From positions 240,365 through 304,364 of the forward strand of contig MU401474.1 in the NCBI GenBank assembly GCA_022579005.1: a stretch of DNA of 64,000 bases, written 5' to 3'. The DNA comes from Poronia punctata. Taxonomy: Eukaryota; Ascomycota; Sordariomycetes; Xylariales; Xylariaceae. This document shows, piece by piece, positions 10,136-23,523 of this stretch. A program made the position numbers and the translations under genes. The notes beneath the pieces were generated by a model. The model did no database searches. It worked only from the letters and a program-made list of their open reading frames with translations, and was not told the origin of the DNA. Position 1 is the stretch's first letter; every line of letters starts with the position of its first letter.

Positions 10136-12588
10136 CTAACTGGACCGCGGCACGAACCAACTGAACAGCCGCTTCCCACCCAGCCGCGTGTTTTCAGATG
10201 AATCTGACACGTGAGTTTCGGAAGACGTGTAGACCGAAGAAGCGCGACCCGAATATGAGCTCGAGCTAGCAGTACTCGTGCTGCTTGGCCTCCTAGCGGT
10301 GCTTTCACTCAGCAGCCGCCTTATTTCGCCTGCCGCAAGCCCTGCCTCTTTTGCAGCTTTAAAGGCGTCCGTACCATACATATCGCGCAGTCGAGGATTT
10401 GCTCCGTATCTGAGTAACTCTTTGACGAGGTGAATGATGACATTCGAGGGGGCTGTCTCGATTGCCCGTATCAGCGGGGTGGACTGATTCGGACCACGGA
10501 TATTGGGTTTTGCTTCTCGAGAGAGTAGAAAGGAGACCACTGTTGTCGTTTATCCCGTCAAGTCAGCGAAATGCCAGCAGATGAAACATGGTATTGCTGT
10601 CACTTACTTTCTTTGTTGCTTTTCTCGCAGGCCATGTATAATGCCGTCTTCCCGAAGCAATCAAGACGATCGATGAAGTCGGGGCCACTTCTGTCCAAAA
10701 ACAGCTTTGCGACCCCAACACCGCCGGACCCGGACTGGCATTTGTGCAGTGGAGTCTGTCGTTGCTCGTCTTCAACATCAACATCAGCACCTTTTTCCAG
10801 CAGTAAAGCGCATATCCGTTCGTCGCATGCGCTTGCTGCAAGATGTAGGAGGGTTTGGCCCGTGACGTCGGTCCTTTTAGTAACGCCGGAAGATGATAAC
10901 ATGCCATGCACCATCTCGAGGTTCCCGTCTTCTATGGCCTGGTGTATCGGCGCCTTGCCCTTCTTAGGGTCACAAACGTCGAATTTGAAAAGCGGGTTGT
11001 CGGTGCCGAAACCCAGTTGCTCCGACCACTCGAACATGGCACTCACGCTCGCAGCTGGCTGTCGATGAGCTGGGTCGGAGTCAATCGAAAACTCTTCTGC
11101 AAACTCTTCTGCGAGGAGGTCCTGCAGCGCAAGCGCTTCATCCAATACATGAATACTCTGTAGGTTCTTCACCAGCAACTGGACGGATTCCACAACGAGG
11201 CTCTTGTGCTGTGGGGTTGCCCTTAATCTGCCCCAGACAGCTTGCCGCAAATGGCCCCGCGATTGGGACGATTTCCCTTGCTCGGCGCTATGAAACGACG
11301 TCAATGACTGTGGCCCAGAACAGGGGGGCATATAGTACGTACTATAGAACACCAAGCTTGTGATGAAGTCTCCATTGGCGGTCGGGGTCATCCGTTTCTA
11401 CTGCTTCCTTCTCGCTCGATAGTAACTCCTTGAGGATTTCTTCGACCTCGCCAATATCGTCTTCCTGCCGACTTTTTGATTCGTACAAGATATCTGCAAG
11501 CAGCTCTTTCATATCGGCCAACTTTATATCGTTGTGGAAATCGTCGTGTCCTTCCCTTTCCGCTACCGGTTCTGCGTTTAGAACGCCACATAGCTTAATG
11601 GCCCGACGTTGAAATCTGGCGGCTTGGAAGTATATCTTGTTCTCTCTCAGATTGCTTACGATTTTCTGGTTATTTTCCAATGTTCGTTGCATATGGCGCC
11701 GGTCTATCTCATCGGCGACCTGGTACTCGGATTCGGATATGTCGTCCACGAGCGTATGCGAGGTCGAAATGCTCTGCTGGTCATGCATCGGTATGGACAC
11801 ATATGAACGAATCGAATCGTCATCGGGTGTATAGTGTGATACTACCGCGGCAACATCCCTGTCAGAAGCCAGTCAGTATTTGTTTGGATGGAGGCATGGA
11901 AAAGGGACCATCTGTGAACTTACTCGACAGTATCCCGCCACTCTCTAATCTCTTTTTCCAACGCGCTTGCCGGCTCTTCTTCGTCCATGGGAGACTCTGG
12001 GATGGACGACAACGACATTACCTCGAGTTCTCTTGTTTTCGCCTCGCGGGCGCTTGAAAACAGGCCGGCATCGGTGAGGGCCTGCTTAAGCCTGCGCAAC
12101 TCTTCGAGGATTAGCTCTTGCGAGTGGCGATTGATCCATAACTCGCTAAGCGAGAGGGTCGATAGGCTAAGGTGGAGGATTCCCCTATATGAAGCGATAT
12201 GCCGTATGAGTTCTTTGACTTGCTCGTCCGCCAGGGATTTCTGTAAGCTGAGCCTGAGTGTGTCCAGGGGCGTGCTCTTGTCTCTGAGTTGCGGAAGTGC
12301 CTTGTCCAGCTTTTTTAATGAGTTATGACAGGATAATACGATGCGATTGATGGCGTCGTGATGCTTCTGCTCGAAGGGCAACGGCCGAGGCCTCCTACGA
12401 AACGTCTGGCCGACACAATCCAAGGCCTCATTCAGGCGTTGGACCTCGTCTTTTAACTCACTGATCGAGTCCCTGATTGATATAGTCTGGATAACAAATC
12501 GACTTAGAGATATGAAAAGTTTACCCGCTGTACCAGACACCTGGAGGATAGCTGCAACATTCGAAAACGGCTCCATTACATCGTCCAT
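10136..12588 (-). CDS. Ankyrin-repeat protein with fungal STAND-type N-terminal domain
   Basis: Four exons (coding order 12588-11924, 11858-11343, 11287-10608, 10539-10136), introns of 65, 55 and 68 bp, all in phase, giving 754 residues. The first ~60 residues (MEPFSNVAAILQVSG, then FVIQTISIRDSI and SELKDEVQRLNEAL) match the helical N-terminal domain found at the front of fungal NLR-like STAND proteins. A coiled-coil-rich middle follows. About residues 500-690 hold ankyrin repeats: KAPIHQAIEDGNLEMVHGML, GQTLLHLAASACDERICALL, RQTPLHK, GKTALYMACEKSN and STPLIRAIE. The C-terminal ~60 residues are Ser/Thr-rich. There is no NACHT or NB-ARC NTPase between the N-domain and the ankyrins, so it is not a full STAND receptor. 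A signalling or scaffold role is inference. Confidence 0.85.
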
Positions 12589-13995
12589 GAAGTCGCGACG
12601 GCCAGACTAATGTGCACTTATACACCTACTGATTGTAGCCGGGGCCAGGAAGTATGAGTTATGACGAATGTAAGTTGCAAATACCAACCCAAGTATCTAG
12701 TGTGCATACTTCTCCACAAGTAACACTGGCTCGCGTGGCATGCGGACCGCACATGGAGACGAGTTCGGCATCGGAGGCGGGGATGGAAATGGGGATGGAA
12801 ATGGGAATGGTCAACATTGGACAATGTAGCGTCGTATTAGCTATGGCCGCCTAAACGGCCTCTTACAAGGCTCTAACAGGTTTTTGTTCGCATTTCTCCA
12901 TTCGTCGGTAAGAGTTTGGGGAAATGAATCATCTCCACGGCGGCATGGCCCCCATTTTCCCCGTCGCGAATCGCGATGAGGAACGCGTGGCATAAGCAGG
13001 CTGAGGGCTTGATCATACCTCTTCCATCAGCCCAAAGTTGCGTCGCATATGCTACCAAGCGGGCGATGCTGCCTAACTTGTGTATGAGGCGTCACACACC
13101 GACTACTTGAAACATCTCTTCTGACTGTGCTTTATTTAGTATTTAGGCACCTAAATAACTACTCGTGTATACATTGGTTATTACGGATAGGCACGTAAAG
13201 GTGCAGGTAACAGACAGAACAGCCGGCAGCCAAGTCCTGAGACCAAGCAATGGCCTACATATGCTATGGAAGTAGAATAGGGACTTGGGGACGGCCAGGC
13301 TAGTCTGCCGCACCATGGAAGATCTAGAACGGCCCCTCGACCTCAGCCATTAGGAGAGCGTCCAGTACAGGAGAGGGTAGGGTTCCTTTTTCCGTCCGCT
13401 TTGCTTCTCTCGAGTCTCGAACTTGAGTCGTTTGCAAACCACAAAACATACTCGTAGAGAGCATATGACCACGTGGGATCGGCAAGGGTGCGTCAGCTAC
13501 ACCAATCCGCAGCTGTGGCTTAGGCTATGATGATATGCATGTTTTCTCGTGAAAGGGAGGGCATTGCCAAGAAATTACAAATCGACCGCCCGATTCTTGA
13601 TTCGATTGACCGAAGTATACGGATGGAACAAGCTACACTGCCAGACTGCTACAGTGCCATCAATGTCACGTGCCGCCGCTGATCCAAAAGTACATTTCAT
13701 CTACATCCAGGCCTTGATCTGCCTCGCCAAGCGAGAGAGATGCAGGTTGCTGAGATGGGTATCGGCTCTGTTGCAACTTGCCAGAGCCTTCCCAGAGCCT
13801 TCCCAGAGCCTTACTCGAATCTCGATGATTACCTCCCCAAGGGCCAAAACCTTCCATCCTTTATGTTTACAAGACCTCAGGCCGAACGGTAACCTTCCAA
13901 CTTATAATTACAAGGAAGGATGAAAAAACTTGAGCTCTTCTCGGAATACCCGCGATAAGTGGACTGTATCACTTGCCTCACAATAGCCGTTTACG
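12589..13995. other. Intergenic, no convincing gene
   Basis: Promoter regions of the divergent ankyrin (-) and transporter (+) genes. It includes a short GGATGGAAATG-type repeat near 12778-12812 and three CAGAGCCTTCCC units around 13784-13812. A 124-codon frame at 13549 has no domain or splice partner. Confidence 0.5.
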
Positions 13996-16900
13996 ATGAC
14001 GGGCCGGCGCGGAGGATCTACGATCCGCCACCCTCGGACCCCCGCAACCGACGACTTTTCCCCGAGACCCCATAATGTCCACAACGACGTGGAGATGGAT
14101 GTCGGCTTATCCCGCGTACCAGTAGCGATAGACGGGGGTCTTTCTAAGGATCGCAAACGTAGTCATTATCAAGCGACTATCGTGAGCCCTCTGGGTAAGT
14201 AATCGCCCTCCTGGTACTCTGGGAGTCTGGGTTGCCATTCTCCCTCTTATCATTCACTACCTTACCGAGTTATCTAACGCACTTTCCCTAGCCCGACTTT
14301 CTGAGCTAGAACTTGAGCGTGAGGTCCGAGAGTTTCACGATACTTTCTTGCCGTTTGTCCAGGTAGAACGGCTGCTCAGGGCAGTACGAGTAGCCAAGGA
14401 GATTAGACAATACGACCTCGCAGCGCGGTCTTCGGACCCTCAGGCAGACCAGAATCTTCCGGTGAAGCTTACGGCGGAGGAGAAGCTTGCTCTGAGAAAG
14501 GAAAAGGACACGCTGCCGTCTGAACCTACAATGCTCGTCGTCATCCTCACCGTGTCACTCGCGGCTTTCTTGCAAGGATTCGTCCAGTCGTCCATCAACG
14601 GAGCGTCTCTCTTTCCAGACGTCTTTGGCCTTGCAGCAGCAGATCGTGACAGTTCCACCCCTATCCCGAAGCCTGGGCCAGATGATTGGAAACTTGGAGC
14701 TGTCAATGCGTCGCCTTTCCTCTCTGCCTCATTTGTAGGTTGCTGGCTTGCCTTGCCCATCAATGACCGGGTCGGCCGACGAGGGGCGATGGCAATCGCC
14801 GCATGTCTTATTCTTGCCAGCTCTTTAGGTAGCGCTTGGTGCACAAGGTGGGAGACGCTCTTCGGAGTTCGCATCATTAATGGTATAGGTTAGTTATCGC
14901 GGGGCCCCTGATCTAACGGCATCCGTATCTAGTCCTTCCCAATACGACTACGTTTTGTTGGATTTGAGTCTGACATGATTAAGGTATGGGGATCAAGGCT
15001 GTGAGCACGCCCATTTTGGCTTCCGAGACCGCGGTCGGGTATTGGCGCGGAACATCGATTCTAGCATGGCAACTCTGGTAAGACTGCCGAACCTTGTTTT
15101 CTGTTGACAAGACGAACTAGGCTGCTGACTGGAATAGGGTTGCGTTTGGCATCGCTATGGGATTTGCCTTTAATCTGATATTCTTCAATGCCAAAGATGG
15201 GAAGGTGACGGTGCAACTAATCCTGGGCGCACCATTTGTCCCGGCTATATTCCTCCTGTGCAGCCTTTACTTTTGTCCCGAAAGCCCCCGTTACTACATG
15301 CGACGGGGCTCTCACTTCAACCCGCAAAAGGCGTATGAAATCCTAGTCAAACTTCGAACTGAAGAGGTTGGTACCTACTTACTTCACCTGGTCCAGATCG
15401 TCTCTGACATGTTTCTTGTTGTTGTTTGTAGTTTCAAGCTCTCCGGGATATCTATCTGATATACAAGTCCGTCCAACAAGAGGAACGAACGGGTCAACAG
15501 ATGACTGAATCCCAGCTCTATGACGTGCCTATAGGACTCTTCGGCCACTTCAAGGCCAACGTGGCACAATACCGAGACCTCTTTACCCGACGACGTCTGA
15601 GGAATGCTCTCATAAGTAGTTCGACGGTTGCGCTAGCCCAACAACTCTGCGGAAGTAAGTCATATCGCGTCGCATTCTGGCCCACGCTAGTACTAAACAT
15701 CCTAATAGTAAACGTCCTGGCCTTTTACTCGGGTGAGTACCTATTGCGACAGTTTCATATGTCGGCCTACAACCCACCTTTGATCGGCCAGTGGCTGGTG
15801 GGTAGTAGACAGGGAGATCCAATCCTTCTGTGAATGATAAAAGCAGACATTGCTAACGACGGGCTGTTACCTCTTGTCTAGGACGTTTATTCAGTTCGAT
15901 ATTGGGCTCCAGCGACGATCCGAAGCATGATAAGTTATTATCCCTAGGTCTCAGCCTAGTATTCGGTACGGGGCGCCAACCTACCTCACTACACGTTTTT
16001 ATTCATAACAAGAAAAACAGGTGCTATCAATTTCATCTTCGCATTACCCGCCATCCGAACCATTGACACATTAGGTCGCCGTAAATGGCTAGTTCTCACA
16101 CTACCCGTCACGGGCATCTTCATGACCATAGCCGCTTTTTCGACATTGATCGGGAATGACAATGCTCAGAATGTCGCTCAGAATGTGCCTCGGAATGCCG
16201 CTATCCTTACTTTTCTCTTCTGTTAGTCTTCCTTCCCTTTCACGCACATCTAACAATAGCTAACCGTACATTTTATACAGGTTTCGCAGCCGCGTATTCT
16301 CCCGGATTAGGTTCGTAATACCATGACTAATATCCTGCTCCATGTTCATTTTGGATCAGAATAAACAAGCTAATGGCAAAATGAATAAAGGACCTATCCC
16401 TTTCACATTAGCATCCGAGAGGTAAGTCTGTGTTTCACTCTCCTATATTTACACCCACCCTACGTATCTACCTCCTACCTAGTCATCCCAGGTCACGTAC
16501 AAGTTACTTACATACCTACTTATACTGACATATCTTACACAACTATTTTAGCTTCCCATTATCCCATCGTGAAGCCGTAAGATTCACCCCCATCCTCACT
16601 CTACCTAACCCTAACAAATCCCCTCCTAGGGCTGCGCATTCGCCATATCCATCAATCTTGGTTTCGCAGGTTTACTATCAATAACTTTTCCCAGGTAAGT
16701 TAACCCCCCCTCCCCACTCTTTCCCCCTCAGCCACTTTTTTATTCCATTCCTCCTTTACTTTTCCATACCCCCAACTAACAACTTTCCCCTCCCCCCCTT
16801 TCAGCATCTTCGTAGGTCTCAAAGAAGGCGGAACCCTAGGCCTATTCGCAGGCCTCAACTTTCTCGCCCTAGCCCTCGTCTTTCTCCTCGTCGAAGAGAC

Positions 16901-17234
16901 AAAGGGTCTCTCTCTCGAAGATCTAGACTCCATCTTCAATGTCCATAAATCTCGCTTCGTCCGTTATCAGGTCTTCCGTTATTTGCCGTGGCTCTTTCGA
17001 AGGTATATTCTTGGCCGGGATGTTGATAGGCCGGAGTTGTATCTTGATTTGATTTGGGGGCTCGATGCTTCTGATAACGAAAAGGAAGGAGAGGGAGAAG
17101 GAGGAAGAGGGGGAGGGGGATTGGGATTGGGATTGAGTTTGGGAAATAATGATGGAAGGAGGAAACTCGCTTCTGAAGGTGTTCTAGGTCGAGACCAAGG
17201 TCTCTTTAGTACGACGTCGCCTTTTAGTCGTTAA
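13996..17234 (+). CDS. MFS sugar/polyol-type transporter, 13 exons
   Basis: Exons 13996-14194, 14292-14888, 14984-15077, 15138-15366, 15432-15654, 15709-15732, 15882-15965, 16021-16221, 16281-16310, 16391-16421, 16552-16576, 16630-16694, 16805-17234; 743 residues, all junctions in phase. Major-facilitator sugar porter motifs appear in order: a first span in VVILTVSLAAFLQGF, the loop 2-3 motif DRVGRRGAMA, PESPRYYMRRG before the central loop, ALAQQLCGINVLAFYSG across two introns, DTLGRRKWLV, GPIPFTLASES built from three tiny exons, and VEETKGLSLEDLDSI at the end of the last span. The N-terminal ~160 residues and the Glu/Gly-rich C-terminus are cytoplasmic extensions. The likely substrate is a sugar or polyol by family, not provable here. 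The intron 4 donor (GTTGGT at 15367) is the weakest junction. Confidence 0.88.
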
Positions 17235-17632
17235 TATCAGCACCGCTACCAGTATTCAATATTCTGCCCAGAATAATAATACTAAACTAGGTACCTATAG
17301 AACTTTCTACCACCAAACTTCACATCTCTCCAGTGACATAGACTGGGGCCAAATACACACAAGTCACTTAGGTAGGTAATCAATTTATATGATGGGCAAT
17401 AGGAAGTATAATAAGACTACGCTATGCTACTATGTATCCGCCCGTATATTCTATACGGCCACACAATGTATGATGGGATGCATCAAATGTATATACCCTA
17501 AAACCATGGATTATCCTTAACGCAAGATCTGAACCGGATTGTCAATGCTGTCCATGCCCAGTCGCATCAGTGAAAACAAAAGAAAAACCAGCGCTGCCGC
17601 TAACGGACGGATTTAAAACACTTTGGTGTGTA
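17235..17632. other. Short convergent intergenic region
   Basis: Separates the 3' ends of the transporter (+) and DNA2 (-). No gene or repeat seen. Confidence 0.6.
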
Positions 17633-20600
17633 TCAAAAGCCTCCTATCATTTCATTCAGAATATCTCTCGAGATAGGTTTGTTCCTCAGGAGTGCCTTGG
17701 TGGTGATGTTCCCCTTTTTCGGCCCCGGTCTCTCGTTTTCTTTGCCGGCACATAATAGCAGGCCTGCCTTCCTCGCATTACCCTTGACTACTTTCTTCGG
17801 GCTTCTCCTCCTAGAGGGAGACAGCTGAGTGTCTGGCACGCCCGTCGCTGTGAACTGTGTGGGATTCTCCTCAAAGAAGTGAGATTCCAAGGCGTCCCGG
17901 GGCAGATGATAGATCCAATCGCGATATTCCATAAGACAAATAAATTTGCTTAGCATTTCTTGGTCCCCACTTCCCTTCAATGTCTCGTGGCTCCCGACAA
18001 CGATAAGCTTCGTTTTAGCGCGGGTGAAGGCAACGTTGATTCGGCGCCAATCCTTGAGTAGGTCGCCAATGTTGCAAGCCTCGTTGCTTCGGACGAGACT
18101 GAGAATGACGACCTCTTTGTCTCTTCCTTGGAAACGATCGGCCGTGTGCAGCTCGATGCTGTTCCCGAAACCACGGAGACCATGTTTCAACAGTGATAGT
18201 TGTGAGCGGTAATGCGTCATGACGCCAATCTCGCTAGCTGGCACGCCTGCAGCAAGAAGAGAATCTACGAGCTGCACCACAATACGGGCCTCGGTTGGGT
18301 TGACGATGCGGTTACCCTTGGCCTCCTCTCGAGGCGACGGTAGTTTGTCCGTATTGACGAAACGAACACGCGCTTCGGGATCGAGGATATTGCGCAGCCA
18401 ACACTGCTCACTATTCCAATTGACGCAGAATGACCTCGGCGTTCCGGGTCGCATGATGGTACGGGCATCGTAATGTTTATGTTGCAGCCGATCCATCCGG
18501 GGCACGTCCAGTTTTTGATGTCGAAGCGCTTCGGTGCCGCACTTCAGTCGGCCTTCGTAAATGAGCGTGTTGCTGAGCGCCATGATGTCTTCGCACATGC
18601 GGTACTGGTGCTCGAGATTGACAACTGACTGCGGATGTGTGTCTGAAAGCAGCTTGAAGAGACTCACGTCCAAACCACCGATCCTGGCTTCATCATTCTG
18701 CACAAGTGGGGGAAGTTGGTTGTGATCTCCAACGAGGACAAAGGTCCGCGCCAACCGTATAGGGCCCAGGCAGATGGGTAGCGTGATCTGAGACGCTTCG
18801 TCCACAATGCAATAGTCGAAAGTACGCTCGCTAAAGATGGGATGGCTGACGCCGAGGCACGTGGTGGCTACCACTGGGCTGTCGTGCCATGCGTGTCGGA
18901 TCTCCTCAAAGGTATTCATCGGCTGACCTGCTAGGGTGACAAACTCCTGAACCTCGGGATGGACCTTTGCCGGAGCCCCAAGTCGGAGGATGGGAAACTG
19001 ATCCGCCTTGAACTTCAAAAGGATATTGTCGACTGCAGAATGGGTATACGAGGTCAAAAGAACGCTCTTCCCCTGGCCAACGAGAGCGCGGATAATGTGC
19101 GCAGTAGTCGTCGTCTTGCCCGTACCAGGCATACCAAGCACCAAGGCATAATCTTGCGCGCTCATGACTTTCTCGATCGCACGCTTCTGATCTACGTTGA
19201 GATTCTCCTCGCCGGCAATCGAGTACTGTGTCGTCGATGTCTTGAAGCGTGGGGGAGCAAGATCGACCACTAGCCGCCTAATCTCTCTCGACCCAAAGAC
19301 GCCGTCCGCCATGACTTGCACCAGGTTATTCCGTACCGTCGCCATCCCATTGCTGAACTCGTCCTTGTCTAGACGATATCGTACGGGTGGCCCCTTTATC
19401 TTTCCTTGAGTCTGAGCCGGTGTAGCACCTTCGGGAGCAACTTCCATGATACTGGCAAACACTTGATTGTTATTCTCGTCAAAGCCGGGGCGCCGGATAC
19501 GCGCATTGTGAAGGCGTCTGTCGACGGCAACGGATATTCTCTGCTTCCGCACAGTGGTGACGTAACCAATCGCCAGTGCGAAATGCCCAGCTTCGTCCGA
19601 GACCACAATCGGCTCTCCTACGCCTAGCTGCGAGTCGAGGAAGGAGAATGACGGGCTGGGATCTTCCTTGACAAAGTTGTAGTGATACCGGTTTATTTTC
19701 GAGCTCTCACGGTCTTCTAGAGCAGAATTCTCTTCGATGATGACGTTGGCGAAGCATCGCCCAAGCTTTTCGCGTTCGGTGCTGACCATCGTCCAGAGCT
19801 CACGCCGTAGTTTCTGGCTCTCCCTTTCCTCCTTCGTCAAGAGATCCTCCCACTTGAGGAAGAACTCCTGATGGATTGGTGTCAAGTGCTTGACCACTTC
19901 CTCGAACTTGCCCTTGACGCCGCTGCTTTCGCCGTCACCGCCATCTGCGAGCTTGTGGTAAATGAAGCAGGACACCTTGGCGTAGCAATTGCCACAGGTA
20001 TTCGCGCTCTTCTTCATCGGTGGCAGCTGGACGCTACGTTCCCTCACGTAGCAAGCCAAGGTATTGCGCTGCATAATCATATGCCGCAGCTCGTTACGGA
20101 TCGTCGGGATCCTCATCGTCTGCGACGTCTCCATGTAGTACAAAACACCGTAGGCGATTTCGATATCGTACCGATCCGACAACAAAAGGTTGTACAGCGC
20201 CGTCTGCGCCATGTGGTTGGGCGTCGCGTTTTTGCCCGTTTTCACCTCAAACGGCACGGTGAGCGTCCGTTTCTGACGGCCTTCTTTCATAATCACCTGC
20301 ACCGTTGCATCGATGTTGCCCTTGAGGCCGTACATCGGGGACCATACGTGTTCTTCAACGTCGAGTAGCTTCGTGACGCTCATATTCGCCTTGTCTCCAT
20401 TTCGGCCTTGGACCGTGGCGCCCGTCTAAGACATCCTAAGTCAGCACAAGATATAACCGGTTCAGGGGATTCGGAGAAACTTACCTTGGGGAATGCAGAC
20501 ACGAATGTCGTCGCCCAACTCCTGAGTTCCGGCATCTTGGACCGTAGGTGGTTACGGGCGTCTACAACTGTAACTTTGATGGTATACAAGTCCTCCACAT

Positions 20601-22811
20601 GTTTATCCGTGATCTTGCAGATAATGCCATCCAGATAATCAGCGCCCCAGTTGTTTGCCAGCAATGCTTCTTGAAAGATCTCGTGCAGCAAAGTTCCATA
20701 CACGAGCGGCGCCGACTTGTCACTTGTTGCTTTGACGCGGTCTTGAAGCACTGCTCTACGAGTACAGGTAAAACTATCCGCAACAACTGTTGCAGATATC
20801 AACTGATCCGGATGTAGGATAAGAATATTCCGAGAGTTGTCGATAATGCATTCACCAGAAGACTCGAAATCGCCGATAATGTGGATATATGATTTCGGAC
20901 TCGCCGTCGTCTCGATCCAGTCTCCCCGAAGACGTACCGTTTTGACCGTCTTGGCCCGGTCGACTTCAACTATCAAGAGCTAGGAGGGTTAGCGATGAAT
21001 AAGAAATGGATCGCGCAATGCCCACCTTCTCTGGAAATTCCCTTCCATCATCGTCCGTATAGTGGCTTTCCAAAACCTGGGTTACGAGGTAACGTTGGAT
21101 GGCCTTGGGCTTGTTGGACGGCTCCTAAAATAACTTAGCAGGTGATGCAAAATGCGGCTGCAATTACGACTTACGTACGCGCGATGCTGATCCACTCGAA
21201 TTGGCGATCGATTGTGTAGCAGCCATCTCGGCGGCTTCAAAGTCGAAATCGCCGCCAAAGTCATCCCCAAACACGTCGTCTGCCGGGTTTTCGGCCACTA
21301 TTTTTTGAGCCTGGGCATTTGCCGTGGTCGGCGGGGAGACTCTGGTGGTATGATGGACACTGTTAGAGGTAGAGTCGATTTGGGATAATAAGTCCCCGGC
21401 TTCGGCAAAAATATCGTCATCCAAGTCCCCAAACTCATCATCTAGTAGGTTGACCTCTTGAGGGGCGGTCGTCCTATCCTCTTTCGGAGCTGTTTTGGGC
21501 GGTTCTGGTTCTGGAGCTTTGGTGTCATATCTCGGCGCTTGACTGAGGATACTGACATCAAGGCTCATCAAGGTATCGTCGTCAAAATCATCATCTTCGT
21601 AGTCGGACAAGTTAGCTGCAGTTGCAGGCTTTGTCTGCTTAGATGCTCCAACTGCCCCCGGAAACTGGGGAGGCGAGCGTCTGGGAGATGTCCGCTTCGA
21701 TGGAGACATTGAGAGATGACCGCCTGAAGTATGCCGTCTCTTTTTTGGAGACGGAGACCTTAACGCATCTCGGTGCGTCTGTGCAGCCTTGGATCGATTA
21801 ATCTCGCCCGTCACACTTTTTAACAAGGCATTGACCATGGAAGTCTTCGTATTCCGTACAGGGCTCCCGTCCTGGGCGGCATTCGTAGAGTGGGACGTTT
21901 TCTCAATTCTTTCGACCCTTCGACGTTTTGGCCAGTTGGTTCCGCAGCTGATGGCTCTCCTCAGCCCCACCTCAGCATGACCGACGGATCTTGAATGTTG
22001 CGGTGAAGACGAGCCCAGTATATTGGCTAAAGCCGGGTTAGCCGCTCCCATGGGTGTAGTCGCGGCCGGGCCACTTAGAGAGAAACGATCCCACAATTCC
22101 ATGGCAGGATCCGCACAAGGCGACTTGAGGGCCGCAGACAAGTCTCTGACATTAACAGCTGGTGTGGCACGTTTGGTACCACCTGCCGGAGACGACATGG
22201 GAGATGAGCTACGGGCTCTCTTTGTTCCCCTTTTCCGGGGCATCGGCGAAATTCCGTACGTGGGCTGCTGTTTCGTATCCCATCCGATTTTGTCTTGTGG
22301 ACTCGCGTCATCTACTTCCACCCTATTATCCGAATCTCCAATCAGGTCCTGCCAAGCCAGCCGGCTCACTGGTGTAGAAAAGGTCCTAGATTCTGACAAC
22401 GAAGCCGGAAGGCTCGTAGGTTTCTGGGCGTTGGCATTGTCGTTGGACAAGGAGGACGGTTTGGCGCCATGTCTGGATACGATTTCGTTCTCGTCAACCG
22501 GTCGTTTAGTTGGGTCACTGCCTTTGGATTCTTCAATTATAGGTTGGAAATTGAATGCATTCAACTTGGCCTTTGCCGTTTCAGAGACGGGTTGGAGTGG
22601 TCGCCGGGAGCTCGTAGATGTGGTGGACTCGCCCACGGCGGAGTGGCTTTTGGACTTTTGCCAACGTCGAGTCTGTATTGACGCAATCATGGTCAGATAG
22701 GCAATTCCCGGCAGGAGTAAAGGGCTTTTCACTTGGGTCCATAGGTGAAGCCATGTATTTACTCACCTTAAAGGAGTCATTCTGCTCCGAAAAGGACTTT
22801 TGGAGGGGCAT
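17633..22811 (-). CDS. DNA2: DNA replication ATP-dependent helicase/nuclease Dna2
   Basis: Five exons (22811-22767, 22672-21179, 21124-21026, 20979-20485, 20425-17633), all joined in phase zero; 1,641 residues. The first exon encodes only 15 residues beginning MPLQKSFSEQND. Residues ~16-510 are a disordered Ser/Pro/Asp-rich tail. The RecB-like nuclease follows: an iron-sulphur cysteine in SFTCTRRAVLQD (~617), catalytic GNID (D~750) and EVKTGK (E~771, K~773), then CGNCYAKVSC (~853-862) completing the Fe-S set. The superfamily 1 helicase has Walker A GMPGTGKTTT (~1142-1151), the DEAS box, GDHNQLPP, QYRM and DRFQGRDKEVVILSLVRSN. Dna2 trims long Okazaki flaps and resects double-strand breaks with RPA and Sgs1/BLM. 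It is divergent from the gene at 23524. Exon 3 uses a GTGGGC donor. Confidence 0.96.
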
Positions 22812-23523
22812 GATAACTAGGTGCCGCTCCTCATACCTACTCGTTTGTCTAGAGTAGGATCCCAAGCTTGCAATGTTCCCAATGTCCCAAAAATTAAAGC
22901 AAAGAATGGACTAATTGATGTTGTATACGGGGGGTACTCGAGCTGTACGGCAGATTGGACTTCAGAAGTGCCAAGGAAAGGGCTGTCGTAATCAAATACA
23001 CCTAATAGCTCACCAATTGATGGTGACGTTAGACCAACAACTGTGGATGTTCTTGTTCTTTATTGTTGAAATGGGGAGGAACGCGGTCGAACGCGTCGCG
23101 ACCCGGTATGAAAGTCAATAAACGCGTTAAAGCCACCGATCAGTCCCTGCTAATCTAACAATTAAAATGTGGCTGTACTGTATGAAGAGGTACCTAATGT
23201 ACGGTGGAAGTGGCAATGGCGGGCGCGTCAAGTTGACGGGTCCACAAGAGGTAGGTACCTAGATAGGTACCTACCTCAAAAGCTGTACCTTACTACCTCC
23301 GCCCCCCTGCGTTATACCGGGGTAATTCCCTGTGGCCCAAGCTCCCCCTAGCTCAGCGCTCCATCCACCTAACGAGCCAAAACTGACGTCGTTTATCTTG
23401 CTCCTACTACGATAATAATACGGTTATCCGCCCAAGTGGACTGGGCGACAAGGGACAAATCACAAACGTCTAACCAAGACAACTAGGCGCGGACTGAGGG
23501 GGGGATATAGATACATCAAAAAT
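22812..23523. promoter_or_regulatory. Shared upstream region of DNA2 and the divergent gene
   Basis: 712 bp between two divergent start codons must hold both promoters. It has GGTAGGTACCTAGATAGGTACCTACC, an almost palindromic run near 23250-23275, made of the TAGGTA motif common in this genome. No TATA box can be assigned with confidence. Confidence 0.5.

Noticed and set aside
13549..13923. 124-codon plus-strand frame before the transporter
   Set aside because: Contains a short tandem repeat, has no domain, and its frame does not splice into the transporter.
21458..22700. Frames antisense to the DNA2 N-terminal exon
   Set aside because: Composition mirrors the disordered coding strand; no motif, and DNA2 exon phases fix the real frame.
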